This document shows, one piece after another, positions 33,915-43,039 of a stretch of DNA of 64,000 bases. The notes under the pieces were generated by a model. It had not been told where the DNA came from. It made no database searches and was given only the letters and a program-made list of their open reading frames with translations. The DNA is from Jiulongibacter sediminis (GTDB lineage Bacteria > Bacteroidota > Bacteroidia > Cytophagales > Spirosomataceae). The stretch spans positions 124,001 to 188,000 of the forward strand of contig NZ_LGTQ01000012.1 in assembly GCF_001306455.1 (NCBI RefSeq), in the 5' to 3' direction. A program made the translations under genes and the position numbers. The first letter of the stretch is position 1; each line of letters opens with the position of its first letter.

Positions 33915-34685
33915 TCAGGGTTTCAGGAAGTTCTTTAAAGAAGAGTCCGTTTCCTCTACTCCCTTTACTACATGTTCGGCATTGAGTTGTGCTCCTTGCC
34001 GATTGGTGTGGACGTCATCTTTATTAGTGAAGTACGCCTTTTTTACGATTTCGTAACCCAGTTTATCATAAACCTTAGCCGTCATTTCATGAAGATTAAT
34101 AAAATGAGCCCCGGTCTGTTCTGCCACCTGACGAGCCCATACAGGATAGAAATCAGGTTTGCGTGGAATGAGCCCGTCCTCACCATATCTATTGAAAGGA
34201 ATGGGAGAACATATAAAGACTTCGACGCCTTTAGCTTTGGCCTCATTGACATACTTTCTAAGATACCAGCCATAAGAATGCACTACCTCATGTTTATGGG
34301 TTATGAGGTTATCAATTTCTTCAAACTCCTCTCCTATTCCATCGATTGTACCGCGGGCCCTGATAGTATCGTTCAATGCCCAATCATCATTATGACCAAA
34401 CTGAATAATGAGATAATCAGCGTCATTCATTTTCTCAAGAAGTGGCTCCCATCGGCCATCAGTCAGGAAAGTGCGGCTGCTTCTGCCACCAATAGCATGA
34501 TTCTCGACATTGATTTTACCAGTATCAAAAATCAGATCAATTACCGAACCCCAGCCCCACATTCCATTGCCTCCATTGCCCTGACCTGCTTTAACTGTGG
34601 AGTCACCGATCAGATAAAGCGTCGGTTTTTCGACTCTGACAAAGAAACTGAAAAGAATAAAAACAGGAACTAATAATCTAATCAT
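33915..34685 (-). CDS. SGNH hydrolase, rhamnogalacturonan acetylesterase-like
   Basis: 256 residues with a signal peptide (residues 1-16). It carries the SGNH blocks: GDSTV (nucleophile Ser), a Gly in [16 protein letters not shown] (Asn) and DDVHTNRQG (Asp and His). This matches CE12-type acetylesterases that remove acetyl groups from rhamnogalacturonan. It overlaps the rhaM stop by ATGA, so the two are co-translated at the downstream end of the pectin cluster. A paralogous SGNH domain is fused to the GH28 enzyme at 53103-55442. Confidence 0.9.
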   Translation of the reverse strand: MIRLLVPVFILFSFFVRVEKPTLYLIGDSTVKAGQGNGGNGMWGWGSVIDLIFDTGKINVENHAIGGRSSRTFLTDGRWEPLLEKMNDADYLIIQFGHNDDWALNDTIRARGTIDGIGEEFEEIDNLITHKHEVVHSYGWYLRKYVNEAKAKGVEVFICSPIPFNRYGEDGLIPRKPDFYPVWARQVAEQTGAHFINLHEMTAKVYDKLGYEIVKKAYFTNKDDVHTNRQGAQLNAEHVVKGVEETDSSLKNFLKP

Positions 34686-34996
34686 GGCAGGTAAAATACT
34701 TCTTTTAAAGGTACACTCACAGGTGAGTTATCCGGATTACTTTCCATAATATCAGCCATGTAAGCCCACCATCTTTTCATCACAGGATGTTTAGGTAATT
34801 CGTCCATTTGAGTTTCATCTTCAATGCTGAGCACCCCAAAAAGACTCAGTGTTTCTTCATCCAAAAAAATAGAATAATCCGAAATCCCATGCTCTTTGAG
34901 CAACTGACTTAGCTCCGGCCAGATTTCATCGTGTCGTTTCTTATATTCTTCCTCCTTACCAGGGAAGAGTTTCATTTTGAAAGCTAGTTTTCTCAT
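34682..34996 (-). CDS. rhaM: L-rhamnose mutarotase
   Basis: Interconverts the alpha and beta anomers of L-rhamnose. 104 residues from the ATG at 34996, with the active-site His in [11 protein letters not shown] and the conserved [10 protein letters not shown] segment. The ATG directly abuts the T run of the preceding gene's terminator, so there is no Shine-Dalgarno. The in-frame GTG at 35008 lies inside the terminator arm and is less likely. It suggests rhamnose released from rhamnogalacturonan is used, although no other rhamnose genes are seen here. Confidence 0.93.
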   Translation of the reverse strand: MRKLAFKMKLFPGKEEEYKKRHDEIWPELSQLLKEHGISDYSIFLDEETLSLFGVLSIEDETQMDELPKHPVMKRWWAYMADIMESNPDNSPVSVPLKEVFYLP

Positions 34997-35038
34997 AAAA
35001 AAAGACACAGGTAATTACTAGTAAGCATCACCTGTGTC
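34997..35038 (-). terminator. Terminator between the Gfo/Idh/MocA gene and rhaM
   Basis: Nine-bp stem GACACAGGT / ACCTGTGTC (35030-35038 with 35004-35012) followed by seven T that end exactly at the rhaM ATG. It may act as a partial terminator or attenuator. Confidence 0.85.
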
Positions 35039-35054
35039 GATTAAATAGTTAGCC

Positions 35055-36407
35055 TTATGCTTTTTTCGCCATTGGCTTTAAATCCGTCAAATCACCAATT
35101 TTAACCGGCATGCCACTGGCGATACTTTTTCTTGCGGCTACACCAACAAGAATCGCCATGGCACCGTCGCGACTACCAGCCGACTGTCTCCAGGTATCTA
35201 CTTTCTCCGGGAAGCGGAAAACTTTTTCTCTCAAACGCTTATCTCCACCACCGTGACCGGCACTTTGAGGAATCTGGATATATTCTACCTCACCAAAGCT
35301 TTTGGTCACCATAATCTCGTCGTATTCCTCAAGCTCCATGGCTCCGCTTTCTTTGATCCAGGCGTCAATACGTCCTTTGGTTCCATTGAAAGCAATTCTG
35401 TAGCCTTCATAAGGCTGGTAAGTGGTCAACGAGTAGCTTACGTTTACTCCATTCGCATAACCGATAGTGGCGGCATGTTTATCCCAGATATTACAATCGT
35501 TTCTAAACACACAGCCATCGCGATGATAGCCGTCATGCTGCTCATTATCAACATAAAGCTTTGTCAAATGTTCACTCTTGGTAATATCCCAGTAAAAGTT
35601 GCAATCGTGCTTGTGAGAACAACCTCTACAAGTACCGTTTTCACTTCTGAAAGGCCCTTTATCTCCGTAATGATCGCGTGCTCCACGAGCATAGACGGTC
35701 TCAGGCTCAGACTCCAGCCACCAGTTCAATAAATCAAAATGATGAGAAGACTTATGAACCCATAGAGAACCACCCTTTTCTACCAAACGGTGCCATCTTC
35801 TGAAGTAATCAGCTCCATGACGGGTATCAAGGTACCAGTGAAAATCTACTGAGGTGATTTCCCCGATATCCCCAGATCTTAGGATTTCATAAATTTTTTG
35901 ACGGTGAGGCGAGTAGCGGTAATTGAAAGTAACGGTAACTTTTTTGCCCGTTTTTCTTTCAGTATCCAAAATGGCCTGACATTTTACTTCATCAGTAGTC
36001 ATTGGTTTTTCGGTAACAATGTCCGCTCCCAATTCCATACCTCTTACAATGAAGTCGCTGTGTGTTGCATCTACCGTAGTTACGATCAGAATATCCGGTT
36101 TTTGCTGTTTCATCATAGTATCAAAATCCGTGAAAGTCGGGATGTTACCACCCAAAAACTCTTTTGCATATTCCAACCTTCCCGGGTTGATATCACAAAG
36201 ACCTACAAACTCAACGATGTCTGAGGCTTCAGCAATAACAGGCTTACTCCACATCCCGAGGCCACGGACACCTGTACCTACTAAAGCCACTTTTTTCTTT
36301 GCTCCTGCCGTAGAAGCAAATACTTCTGTCAGGCCGGCTGAGCTTAAAATACCGGCGGCAGCAAGCCCGGTTTTACCAATAAAATCTCTTCTGTTTAAAT
36401 TCTTCAT
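35055..36407 (-). CDS. Tat-exported Gfo/Idh/MocA family oxidoreductase
   Basis: 450 residues. The N-terminus NRRDFIGKTGLAAAGI is a twin-arginine signal. A Rossmann domain follows (VGTGVRGLGMW, then the EKP motif in DIVTEKPMTTD) and the C-terminal alpha/beta domain with an unusual Cys-rich insert (CRGCSHKHDC and CVFRNDC). Such exported Gfo/Idh/MocA proteins in Bacteroidota act on sugars or glycosides in the periplasm with tightly bound NAD; the substrate is unknown. The start codon is preceded at 10 nt by TTCAACC, and the ExuT terminator lies just upstream. Confidence 0.9.
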   Translation of the reverse strand: MKNLNRRDFIGKTGLAAAGILSSAGLTEVFASTAGAKKKVALVGTGVRGLGMWSKPVIAEASDIVEFVGLCDINPGRLEYAKEFLGGNIPTFTDFDTMMKQQKPDILIVTTVDATHSDFIVRGMELGADIVTEKPMTTDEVKCQAILDTERKTGKKVTVTFNYRYSPHRQKIYEILRSGDIGEITSVDFHWYLDTRHGADYFRRWHRLVEKGGSLWVHKSSHHFDLLNWWLESEPETVYARGARDHYGDKGPFRSENGTCRGCSHKHDCNFYWDITKSEHLTKLYVDNEQHDGYHRDGCVFRNDCNIWDKHAATIGYANGVNVSYSLTTYQPYEGYRIAFNGTKGRIDAWIKESGAMELEEYDEIMVTKSFGEVEYIQIPQSAGHGGGDKRLREKVFRFPEKVDTWRQSAGSRDGAMAILVGVAARKSIASGMPVKIGDLTDLKPMAKKA

Positions 36408-36425
36408 ATTTCAAAATGGTTGAAT

Positions 36426-36458
36426 TATAAAAATAGCCCAAAACTAAGTTTGGGCTAT
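36426..36458 (-). terminator. Rho-independent terminator of the hexuronate transporter gene
   Basis: Ten-bp perfect stem ATAGCCCAAA / TTTGGGCTAT with a 6-nt loop, then TTTTATAA on the minus strand. It lies between the transporter and the Gfo/Idh/MocA gene. Confidence 0.85.
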
Positions 36459-36483
36459 CCTTAACTATCGTTATACGTGTATT

Positions 36484-37785
36484 TTAGATTTTAACCTTAT
36501 CCATCTTAGGAACCAGAAAATGCATAACTAACCAAGCCAAAAGGTAGGCTGCTCCGCAAATCAGGAACATAATAAAATAGGCTTTCTCAATCTGGCCTAT
36601 TTCACGATAGTGAACAAAAAGGTTTTTCTGTACCGCCCATGAAAGAACAATACCTCCTAAACCACCGGCCATTCCGCCAATACCGGTTACAGAGGCCGTT
36701 GCTTTTTTCGGGAACATGTCAGATACGGTTGTAAAGATATTCGCACTCCAGGCTTGGTGAGCGGCAGCCGCAATTCCGATCACAAAAACGGCTAACCACA
36801 TATTGATTTGACCTGCCCACTGAGAGAGTACTACAGGAAACACGAACAATGCAAAGATGAACATTGAGGTTTTTCTTGCTCTGAAGGCAGGCATGTTTTT
36901 ATTCATAAAGAATAGCGGCAAATACCCTCCACCTATACTACCAATTGTTGAGATGAAATAAACTACAGCAACAGGAATGGCCAATTCTACAAGTGTAAGA
37001 TTGTACTCACTTTCCAGGAAGTCAGGCAACCAGAATAAATAGAACCACCAGATAGGGTCTGTCAAAAATTTACCCATAGCAAAAGCCCAGGTTTGTCTAA
37101 AGCCAAGAAGTTTTATCCATGGCACCTTTTCATTTGCCGTGGCTTTTTCAATTTCTTCATCCTCTTTATCTGAATGAATGTAATCGTATTCTTCCTTTGA
37201 AAGTTTGGCACTTTCTGAAGGGGAGGTATAGTTAATTTGCCATAAAATAAGCCAAATAAAGCCGATGGCCCCGGTAAGAACAAAAGCCCATTGCCAGCCC
37301 CATGCCACAGCAATAAACGGCACTGTAAGAGGTGCTAAAATGGCTCCCACGTTCGTTCCTGAATTAAAAATACCTGTTGCAAAGGCTCTTTCTTTCTTAG
37401 GAAACCACTCTGCGGTGGTCTTAATGGCTGCCGGAAAGTTACCAGCCTCTGATACCCCTAAAGCTCCTCTGGCAATCATAAAACCGAAGGCGTTTGAGGC
37501 AAGGGCATGACCCATAGCAGCCACACTCCAGAAACCAGTGGCTAAGGCATATCCTTTTTTGGTCCCTAGCTTGTCTACTACACGACCGGCTATTACCATA
37601 CCGAACATGTAGGCCATTTTGAAGGCTATCTCGATGTTAGCATAATCGCCATCATCCCAGTTCATGTCTTCAGAAAGAACAGATTTTAAAAGGCTAATCA
37701 CCTGGCGGTCGAGATAGTTAACCGTGGTGGCAAAGAACACCAGGGCACAGATGGTCCACCGGTAATTTCCTACTTTTTTATTCAT
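36484..37785 (-). CDS. Hexuronate MFS transporter (ExuT-like)
   Basis: 433 residues with 12 predicted membrane helices, of the anion:cation symporter branch of MFS. The start NYRWTICALVFFATTVNYLD and the SEAGNFPAAIKTTAEWFP loop are typical of ExuT/GudP-type carriers. Together with uxaC, uxaA, kdgK and the aldolase gene, this supports galacturonate/glucuronate uptake across the inner membrane. TTCAACC lies 8 nt upstream of the ATG. Confidence 0.9.
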   Translation of the reverse strand: MNKKVGNYRWTICALVFFATTVNYLDRQVISLLKSVLSEDMNWDDGDYANIEIAFKMAYMFGMVIAGRVVDKLGTKKGYALATGFWSVAAMGHALASNAFGFMIARGALGVSEAGNFPAAIKTTAEWFPKKERAFATGIFNSGTNVGAILAPLTVPFIAVAWGWQWAFVLTGAIGFIWLILWQINYTSPSESAKLSKEEYDYIHSDKEDEEIEKATANEKVPWIKLLGFRQTWAFAMGKFLTDPIWWFYLFWLPDFLESEYNLTLVELAIPVAVVYFISTIGSIGGGYLPLFFMNKNMPAFRARKTSMFIFALFVFPVVLSQWAGQINMWLAVFVIGIAAAAHQAWSANIFTTVSDMFPKKATASVTGIGGMAGGLGGIVLSWAVQKNLFVHYREIGQIEKAYFIMFLICGAAYLLAWLVMHFLVPKMDKVKI

Positions 37786-37861
37786 TGTATCAGGGTTGAA
37801 TTATTCAAAGTGTCAATCTAGTTCATAAGGGTCAGACTAACAATTTGATTGTGTTTAAAAA

Positions 37862-37893
37862 CGAAAAAGGCCACCTTTTCAGATGGCCTTTTC
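37862..37893 (-). terminator. Rho-independent terminator of the KDPG aldolase gene
   Basis: Ten-bp stem AAGGCCATCT / AGGTGGCCTT (one T-G pair) with a short loop and T run on the minus strand, starting a few nt after the aldolase stop. Confidence 0.85.
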
Positions 37894-37898
37894 TAAAA

Positions 37899-38567
37899 TT
37901 ATGATCTCACTTTCTTGATGATAGCCAGAGCTTCAGCCACTTTGGCTTTCAGTCCATCCATATCTTTGTTGGTAAGAATATCTTTTGAAATCAGTTGAGA
38001 GCCCATTCCAACGCATGTTACGCCAGCGTCAAACCATCCTTTTAAATTTGACTCTTCTGGTGTTACTCCACCAGTTGGCATAATGCTGGTCCAAGGCTGA
38101 GGACCTTTGATGCCTTTAACAAACTTAGGCCCGTAAATATCCCCCGGGAAAAGCTTCACAATTTCGCACCCCAGCTCTTCTGCACGGCAGATTTCTGTCA
38201 ATGTACCACAGCCCGGAGACCAAAGCACTTTGCGACGATTACAAACCGTTGCAATGTCTTCTCTAAGTACAGGGGTTACTATAAAATTTGCACCTAAAGA
38301 CATGTAAAGAGAGGCCTGAGCAGCATCTGTAACAGAGCCCACTCCCAGGATCATCCCCGGACATTCTTTTAAGGCATATTTATTGAGTTCACCGAAGACT
38401 TCATGAGCGAAATCGCCACGACTGGTAAACTCCATCAGACGGGCACCGCCATCATAACAGGCTTTCACTACCTGTTTTCCTAGTTCTATGTCAGAGTGAA
38501 AAAACAAAGGAACCATCCCTGTGTCTTTCATCACCTGAGCTACTTCTAATCTTGAATATTTTGCCAT
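37899..38567 (-). CDS. eda: 2-dehydro-3-deoxy-phosphogluconate aldolase
   Basis: Splits KDPG into pyruvate and glyceraldehyde-3-phosphate, the last step of uronate catabolism. 222 residues, class I aldolase TIM barrel. The Schiff-base Lys is in EIVKLFPGD, the general-base Glu in LMEFTSRGD, and the phosphate loop is MPTGGVTPEES. It lies downstream of kdgK, separated by a 100-nt spacer filled with an inverted heptamer-repeat element. The family also cleaves 4-hydroxy-2-oxoglutarate. Confidence 0.93.
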   Translation of the reverse strand: MAKYSRLEVAQVMKDTGMVPLFFHSDIELGKQVVKACYDGGARLMEFTSRGDFAHEVFGELNKYALKECPGMILGVGSVTDAAQASLYMSLGANFIVTPVLREDIATVCNRRKVLWSPGCGTLTEICRAEELGCEIVKLFPGDIYGPKFVKGIKGPQPWTSIMPTGGVTPEESNLKGWFDAGVTCVGMGSQLISKDILTNKDMDGLKAKVAEALAIIKKVRS

Positions 38568-38575
38568 TTCTTTTT

Positions 38576-38668
38576 AGCTATGAGCTTTGAGCCTTCAGCC
38601 TTGAGCTCCATTTATAATTTCTAATTTGAATAAAGCTCAAAGCCATTAGCTCAGAGCCAAAAGCTATT
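38576..38668. repeat. Inverted pair of five-unit heptamer arrays
   Basis: Left array (38576-38610): five 7-bp units AGCTATG, AGCTTTG, AGCCTTC, AGCCTTG, AGCTCCA. Right array (38634-38668): AGCTCAA, AGCCATT, AGCTCAG, AGCCAAA, AGCTATT. The arrays are approximately reverse complementary and separated by 23 AT-rich nt, so they can form a long imperfect hairpin. The element fills the whole space between kdgK and the aldolase gene. Confidence 0.85.
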
Positions 38669-39708
38669 TATCGAGCTACTCTACCTGATGCGTCACCGCT
38701 CATTAGTTTTTCAACCTCATCTACCGTTACCAGGTTGGCATCGCCAATGATCGTATGCTTCAAGCATGAGGCCGCTACCGCAAAATTCAGAGCATTCTGA
38801 TCGTCTTCAGGATATTTCAACAAACCATAAATCAAACCACCCATAAATGAATCTCCACCACCAACTCGATCTACAATATGTGTTATCTGATACACCGGAG
38901 ATTTGAACATGTCTTTACCATCGTACATCACACCAGCCCATGAGTTGTGCGAAGCTGAGATAGAACCACGAAGCGTGGTAATCACCTTCTTCGCTTTCGG
39001 GAATTTCGCCATCATTTGCTGACAAACTGAAAGGAAAGCTTCGGCAGTTACGTCATGACCATCGCGGTGAACATCTAATCCTTCAGGTTTGATACCAAAG
39101 TGCTTTTCGGCATCTTCTTCATTGCCTAAAATGATATCGCAATGTGAGGTCAATTCCGTCATGATTTTCTCACGATCTCCTCCGTACTTCCACAATTTAG
39201 CACGGTAGTTAAGGTCCGTAGAGATGGTTAGGCCTTTTGCCGCAGCAGCCTTTACAGCTTCAAGGCAGGCGTCAGCAGAGCTTTGAGAAATCGCCGGAGT
39301 GATACCAGTCCAATGGAACCAACTTGCTCCTTCAAATACCTTATCCCAGTCTACCATGCCTGGTTTAATTTCACTCATTGCCGAATTGGCACGGTCATAA
39401 ACCACCTTACTTCCTCTAGACACCGCACCGGTTTCAAGGAAGTAAATACCTAGCCTATCTCCTCCAAAAACAATGTGATTTGTACCCACATTACGCTTAC
39501 GCATTTCCATCAGGGCACATTCCCCAATATCATTTTTAGGAAGACGGGTTATAAACTCGGTAGGTACACCATAGTTGGCCAGAGAAACAGCCACATTTGA
39601 CTCACCACCACCATACACGACATCAAAGCTGTTTGCCTGTGAAAATCTTGAAAATCCGGGAGGAGATAATCTCAACATGATTTCTCCGAAGGTTACTACT
39701 TTTTTCAT
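38668..39708 (-). CDS. kdgK: 2-dehydro-3-deoxygluconokinase
   Basis: Phosphorylates KDG to KDPG with ATP. 346 residues, PfkB/ribokinase fold: N-terminal YGGGESNVAVSLANYG sugar-binding motif, the DLNYRAKLW segment seen in KDG kinases, and the C-terminal GGGDSFMGG motif with the catalytic Asp. It lies upstream of the aldolase gene and 30 nt downstream of uxaC, forming a uronate catabolic operon. Confidence 0.92.
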   Translation of the reverse strand: MKKVVTFGEIMLRLSPPGFSRFSQANSFDVVYGGGESNVAVSLANYGVPTEFITRLPKNDIGECALMEMRKRNVGTNHIVFGGDRLGIYFLETGAVSRGSKVVYDRANSAMSEIKPGMVDWDKVFEGASWFHWTGITPAISQSSADACLEAVKAAAAKGLTISTDLNYRAKLWKYGGDREKIMTELTSHCDIILGNEEDAEKHFGIKPEGLDVHRDGHDVTAEAFLSVCQQMMAKFPKAKKVITTLRGSISASHNSWAGVMYDGKDMFKSPVYQITHIVDRVGGGDSFMGGLIYGLLKYPEDDQNALNFAVAASCLKHTIIGDANLVTVDEVEKLMSGDASGRVAR

Positions 39709-39738
39709 CTTATAAATTGTTATCAGGTGTTTCTAAAA

Positions 39739-41139
39739 TTAAAATCCGAAATAGTTTTTTGTGTTATTGTAGCTGATATCCTGAACCAGTTTACCAATCC
39801 ACTCGATATCATTAGGCAGTTCGCCATTTTCGATATCATTCCCGAAGAGATTACACAGAATTCTACGAAAGTACTCATGACGAGGGAAAGAAAGGAAGCT
39901 CCTGGAGTCGGTCAGCATCCCTACAAAACGCGATATCAAACCAACGTTTGACAAAATATTCATTTGATCTTCCATTCCTTGTTTTTGATCCAAAAACCAC
40001 CAACCAGAACCAAACTGAACTTTGCCTGCAACCGAACCGTCATTGAAGTTCCCAATCATGGTACCGATCAGGTAATTATCAGCAGGATTGAGGTTATAAA
40101 TAATTGTTTTCGACAGCTGATTGTACTCATCCAATTTACCCAAAAACTTAGACATGGCCTGAGCCTGAGCAAAATCTCCGATACTATCCCAGCCTGTATC
40201 AGGGCCAAGCTCACGCATTGCTCTGAGGTTATTATTTCTCAAAGCACCGACGTGAAACTGCTGCACCCAACCCAGCTCACTATACATCACACCAAGGGAA
40301 TGTAAAACAGCCGACTTAAACTCTAACTCCTCTTCCTTCGATATCGCTTCTTTAGCCAATACCTTTTTTAAAGCCTTTGAAGCTCCTTCTTCAGTGAAGT
40401 CAGCAGCATAAATTTGCTCAAGACCGTGATCAGAAATACGACAGCCATTGGCATTGAAAAAGTTTGCTCTGCTTCGCAATGCCTTCATCAGACTTTCAAA
40501 ATCTTTGATCTCAAAACCAACAATATCTCCCAGTCTGTATATGTAGGACGCAAAAGCCGGGTTTTCTATCAGAATAAATTTATCTGGTCTGAAAGCCGGG
40601 TACATATTGACGCCAGCTTCGGTACGGTCAGCATACTCTTTATGATGTACCAGACTGTCCAGTGGATCATCAGTAGTACAAACCGTTTCCACCTTCATCA
40701 TTCCTAAAAGGCCCTGAACATTGTAATCCGGGGTTTGAAGTTTTTCAGAAGCTTCGTCGTAAATACCTTTCGCCGTATCGGCATTCAAAATCTTATCAAT
40801 TCCAAAATATCGCTGAAGTTCCAGGTGTGTCCAGTGGTAAAGGGGATTCCTCATGGTGTAAGGAACGGTTTCAGCCCATTTTTCGAATTTAGCGTAATCA
40901 GACTCCTCACCGGTACAGTATTTCTCGTTCACGCCATTTGTACGCATGGCTCTCCATTTATAATGGTCGCCGGCCAGCCAGGCATGGGTGAGGTTTTTGA
41001 AGTTGATATTGTTTAAAATCTGATCGGGCGGCAAGTGATTATGATAATCAATAATGGGCATGTCTTTAGCATACTCATGATAAAGCCGCTCGGCCGTTTT
41101 TGTTTCCAGTAAGAAATTTTCGTCTAAAAAGTTTTTCAT
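39739..41139 (-). CDS. uxaC: Uronate (glucuronate/galacturonate) isomerase
   Basis: Converts D-galacturonate to D-tagaturonate (and glucuronate to fructuronate). 466 residues, amidohydrolase-related TIM barrel with the metal motif DYHNHL near residue 33, the ERLYHEYAKDMPI start, and VCTTDDPLDSL in the middle. Normal family length. It is in line with uxaA upstream and kdgK downstream. A dyad that may be an operator lies 36-57 nt before its start. Confidence 0.96.
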   Translation of the reverse strand: MKNFLDENFLLETKTAERLYHEYAKDMPIIDYHNHLPPDQILNNINFKNLTHAWLAGDHYKWRAMRTNGVNEKYCTGEESDYAKFEKWAETVPYTMRNPLYHWTHLELQRYFGIDKILNADTAKGIYDEASEKLQTPDYNVQGLLGMMKVETVCTTDDPLDSLVHHKEYADRTEAGVNMYPAFRPDKFILIENPAFASYIYRLGDIVGFEIKDFESLMKALRSRANFFNANGCRISDHGLEQIYAADFTEEGASKALKKVLAKEAISKEEELEFKSAVLHSLGVMYSELGWVQQFHVGALRNNNLRAMRELGPDTGWDSIGDFAQAQAMSKFLGKLDEYNQLSKTIIYNLNPADNYLIGTMIGNFNDGSVAGKVQFGSGWWFLDQKQGMEDQMNILSNVGLISRFVGMLTDSRSFLSFPRHEYFRRILCNLFGNDIENGELPNDIEWIGKLVQDISYNNTKNYFGF

Positions 41140-41174
41140 CAGTTCAATTCTGAAAGTTTATAAGTCAGAAAGTA

Positions 41175-41196
41175 TGTGAGTCAAAATTTACTCACA
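41175..41196 (-). promoter_or_regulatory. Dyad upstream of uxaC, candidate operator
   Basis: Perfect 7-bp arms TGTGAGT / ACTCACA around an AT-rich 8-nt centre. On the minus strand the centre reads TAAATTTTG, like a -7 box with one extra base. The layout resembles the dyad at 61719-61739. A second inverted repeat, TGTAATC / GATTACA (41228-41254), covers the uxaA stop. Confidence 0.5.
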
Positions 41197-41249
41197 GAGC
41201 CTTCTATAGGGTTATTCGTTAATTTGCTGTAATCACCATTATCGTCAGA

Positions 41250-42893
41250 TTACAATGACACCCCTCGTTTCCAGGGAATAAAATCATCCTGCTGATTAGC
41301 CACGGCTTTACACGTTTCTTCACCGCTGGCTACTTTGATGAGGTAATCCAACATTTTATGTCCGGCCTCCTCAATTGTTTCTTCACCCTCAATAATCGTC
41401 CCGGTATTGATATCAATGATGTCCGACATTTTCTCAGCCAGTTTCCTATTGCTTGACACTTTTATCACCGGAGCAATCGGGTTACCGGTTGGTGTACCCA
41501 AACCAGTGGTAAACAAAACCAAATTACACCCACTACCAACCATGGCTGTAGTACTCTCCACATCATTGCCTGGTGTACATAATAAATTCAAGCCTGGCTT
41601 TTTCACCATTTCGGGATAATCCAGAACATCTGTTACCGGACTTGTTCCTCCCTTCTTTGCAGCTCCGGCGGACTTAATGGCGTCCGTGATCAAACCATCT
41701 TTGATATTTCCCGGTGAAGGATTCATATCAAAGCCTGATCCGGCCTGCTCGGCTCTTGCGGCATATGACCGCATGAGATTGATAAATTTCAGTGCTGTTT
41801 CCTCTTCCACACACCTATCGCTCAGTTCCTGCTCTACACCACACAGCTCGGGAAACTCGGATAGAACTGTGGAACCCCCTAAAGTCACCAGCATATCACT
41901 TACATAACCTAATGTTGGATTCGCAGAAATACCGGAAAAACCATCAGACCCGCCACACTCCAAACCCAAAACAAGTTTTGAAAGTGGTGCCGGTTGTCTT
42001 TCTGTTTTATTGGCTTCAATCAGGCCTACCAATGTCTGCTTTATGCCTTCGCTAACCACTTTTTCCTCGGTACCCAAAGCCTGCTGCTCCAGAAATACGA
42101 TTGGCTTATCGGCATTTCTTTTGGCCAGCTCTTCTTGTAAAATGCTGTATTGAGCATTTTGACAACCTAAACTTAAAACCGTGGCACCAGCCACATTCGG
42201 GTGAGCAATGTAACCGGCCAAAAGACCACAAAGAGCCTGGGCATCCTGACGGGTACCTCCACAGCCCATATCATGTGTTAAGAACTTTACTCCGTCAATA
42301 TTGGCAAAGATACGGTCATTCTTTTCGATTGCAACCGATTGCAATTCAGAATTCAAAATTTGCTCGACCGATTGCCCTTGTTTGTATTTTTGAATCAAAT
42401 CTCCCGCAAAATGCTCGTATTTGGCCTTCTTGCTGTAACCCAACTGATCTACAAGAGCTTCTTTCATCAATTGCAGATTCTTGTTTTCACAAAATACCAA
42501 GGGCAGCACAATCCAGTAATTCGCTGTACCTACAGAGCCGTCTTTCCTGTAAAAACCCTGGAAGCTTCTACCTTGAAAAGCCGTAACATCCGGCTTTTGC
42601 CATTCTGTTTTACGTTTTCCTAATTGAAAAGGCGATGCTGCATGTTTTACATTAAAAGTATTTATCCAGCTCCCCGCCGGAATATCCTGAGCCGCCTTAC
42701 CAACCAAAACTCCATACATCATCACTTCATCGCCTTTCTTTAAATCAGCCTGATTGTATTTATGTTTCGGTGAAATATCCTGCTGAAGTGTCACTATGCC
42801 ACCATCAAATGCAATCTCTTCCCCTGCCTTTAGCTCATCAAGGGCTACGATCACATTATCACCGGGATGCACCTTCAGTACCCTGTTTTTCAT
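41250..42893 (-). CDS. uxaA: Altronate dehydratase
   Basis: Dehydrates D-altronate to KDG. 547 residues, combining the N-terminal SAF domain (LKVHPGDNVIVALDELKAGEEI region, residues about 4-75) with the large UxaA C-terminal domain (GTANYWIVLPLVFCEN, THDMGCGGTRQD, GLECGGSDGFSG, ending in the CNLVLFTTGLGTPTGNPIAP region). The conserved Cys residues fit metal binding. The ATG at 42893 starts where family members start; an in-frame TTG at 42938 would add 15 residues. The substrate-making enzyme UxaB is not in the window. Confidence 0.92.
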   Translation of the reverse strand: MKNRVLKVHPGDNVIVALDELKAGEEIAFDGGIVTLQQDISPKHKYNQADLKKGDEVMMYGVLVGKAAQDIPAGSWINTFNVKHAASPFQLGKRKTEWQKPDVTAFQGRSFQGFYRKDGSVGTANYWIVLPLVFCENKNLQLMKEALVDQLGYSKKAKYEHFAGDLIQKYKQGQSVEQILNSELQSVAIEKNDRIFANIDGVKFLTHDMGCGGTRQDAQALCGLLAGYIAHPNVAGATVLSLGCQNAQYSILQEELAKRNADKPIVFLEQQALGTEEKVVSEGIKQTLVGLIEANKTERQPAPLSKLVLGLECGGSDGFSGISANPTLGYVSDMLVTLGGSTVLSEFPELCGVEQELSDRCVEEETALKFINLMRSYAARAEQAGSGFDMNPSPGNIKDGLITDAIKSAGAAKKGGTSPVTDVLDYPEMVKKPGLNLLCTPGNDVESTTAMVGSGCNLVLFTTGLGTPTGNPIAPVIKVSSNRKLAEKMSDIIDINTGTIIEGEETIEEAGHKMLDYLIKVASGEETCKAVANQQDDFIPWKRGVSL

Positions 42894-42967
42894 TTCTGAT
42901 TGCGGCTTTGTTGTTTCTAATAGATTTTTAACCTTCAAAATATTTTTTCGGTCAAAATATCACAATA

Positions 42968-42975
42968 CAAATCTA
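42968..42975 (-). promoter_or_regulatory. -7 box upstream of uxaA
   Basis: On the minus strand TAGATTTG, a full match to TAnnTTTG, lies 74 nt before the ATG at 42893 and 29 nt before the alternative TTG. No -33 TTG is visible. Confidence 0.45.
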
Positions 42976-43039
42976 TAAACCTTTTTGACTTCTCACTTTA
43001 TAATTCTAGGCGTTTTCACATATTTTATTGAGGTATTTC

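Noticed and set aside
38576-38668. CRISPR array
   Set aside because: Units are 7 bp with no spacers and there are no cas genes; it is a degenerate tandem repeat. The same holds for the arrays at 55451 and 56566.
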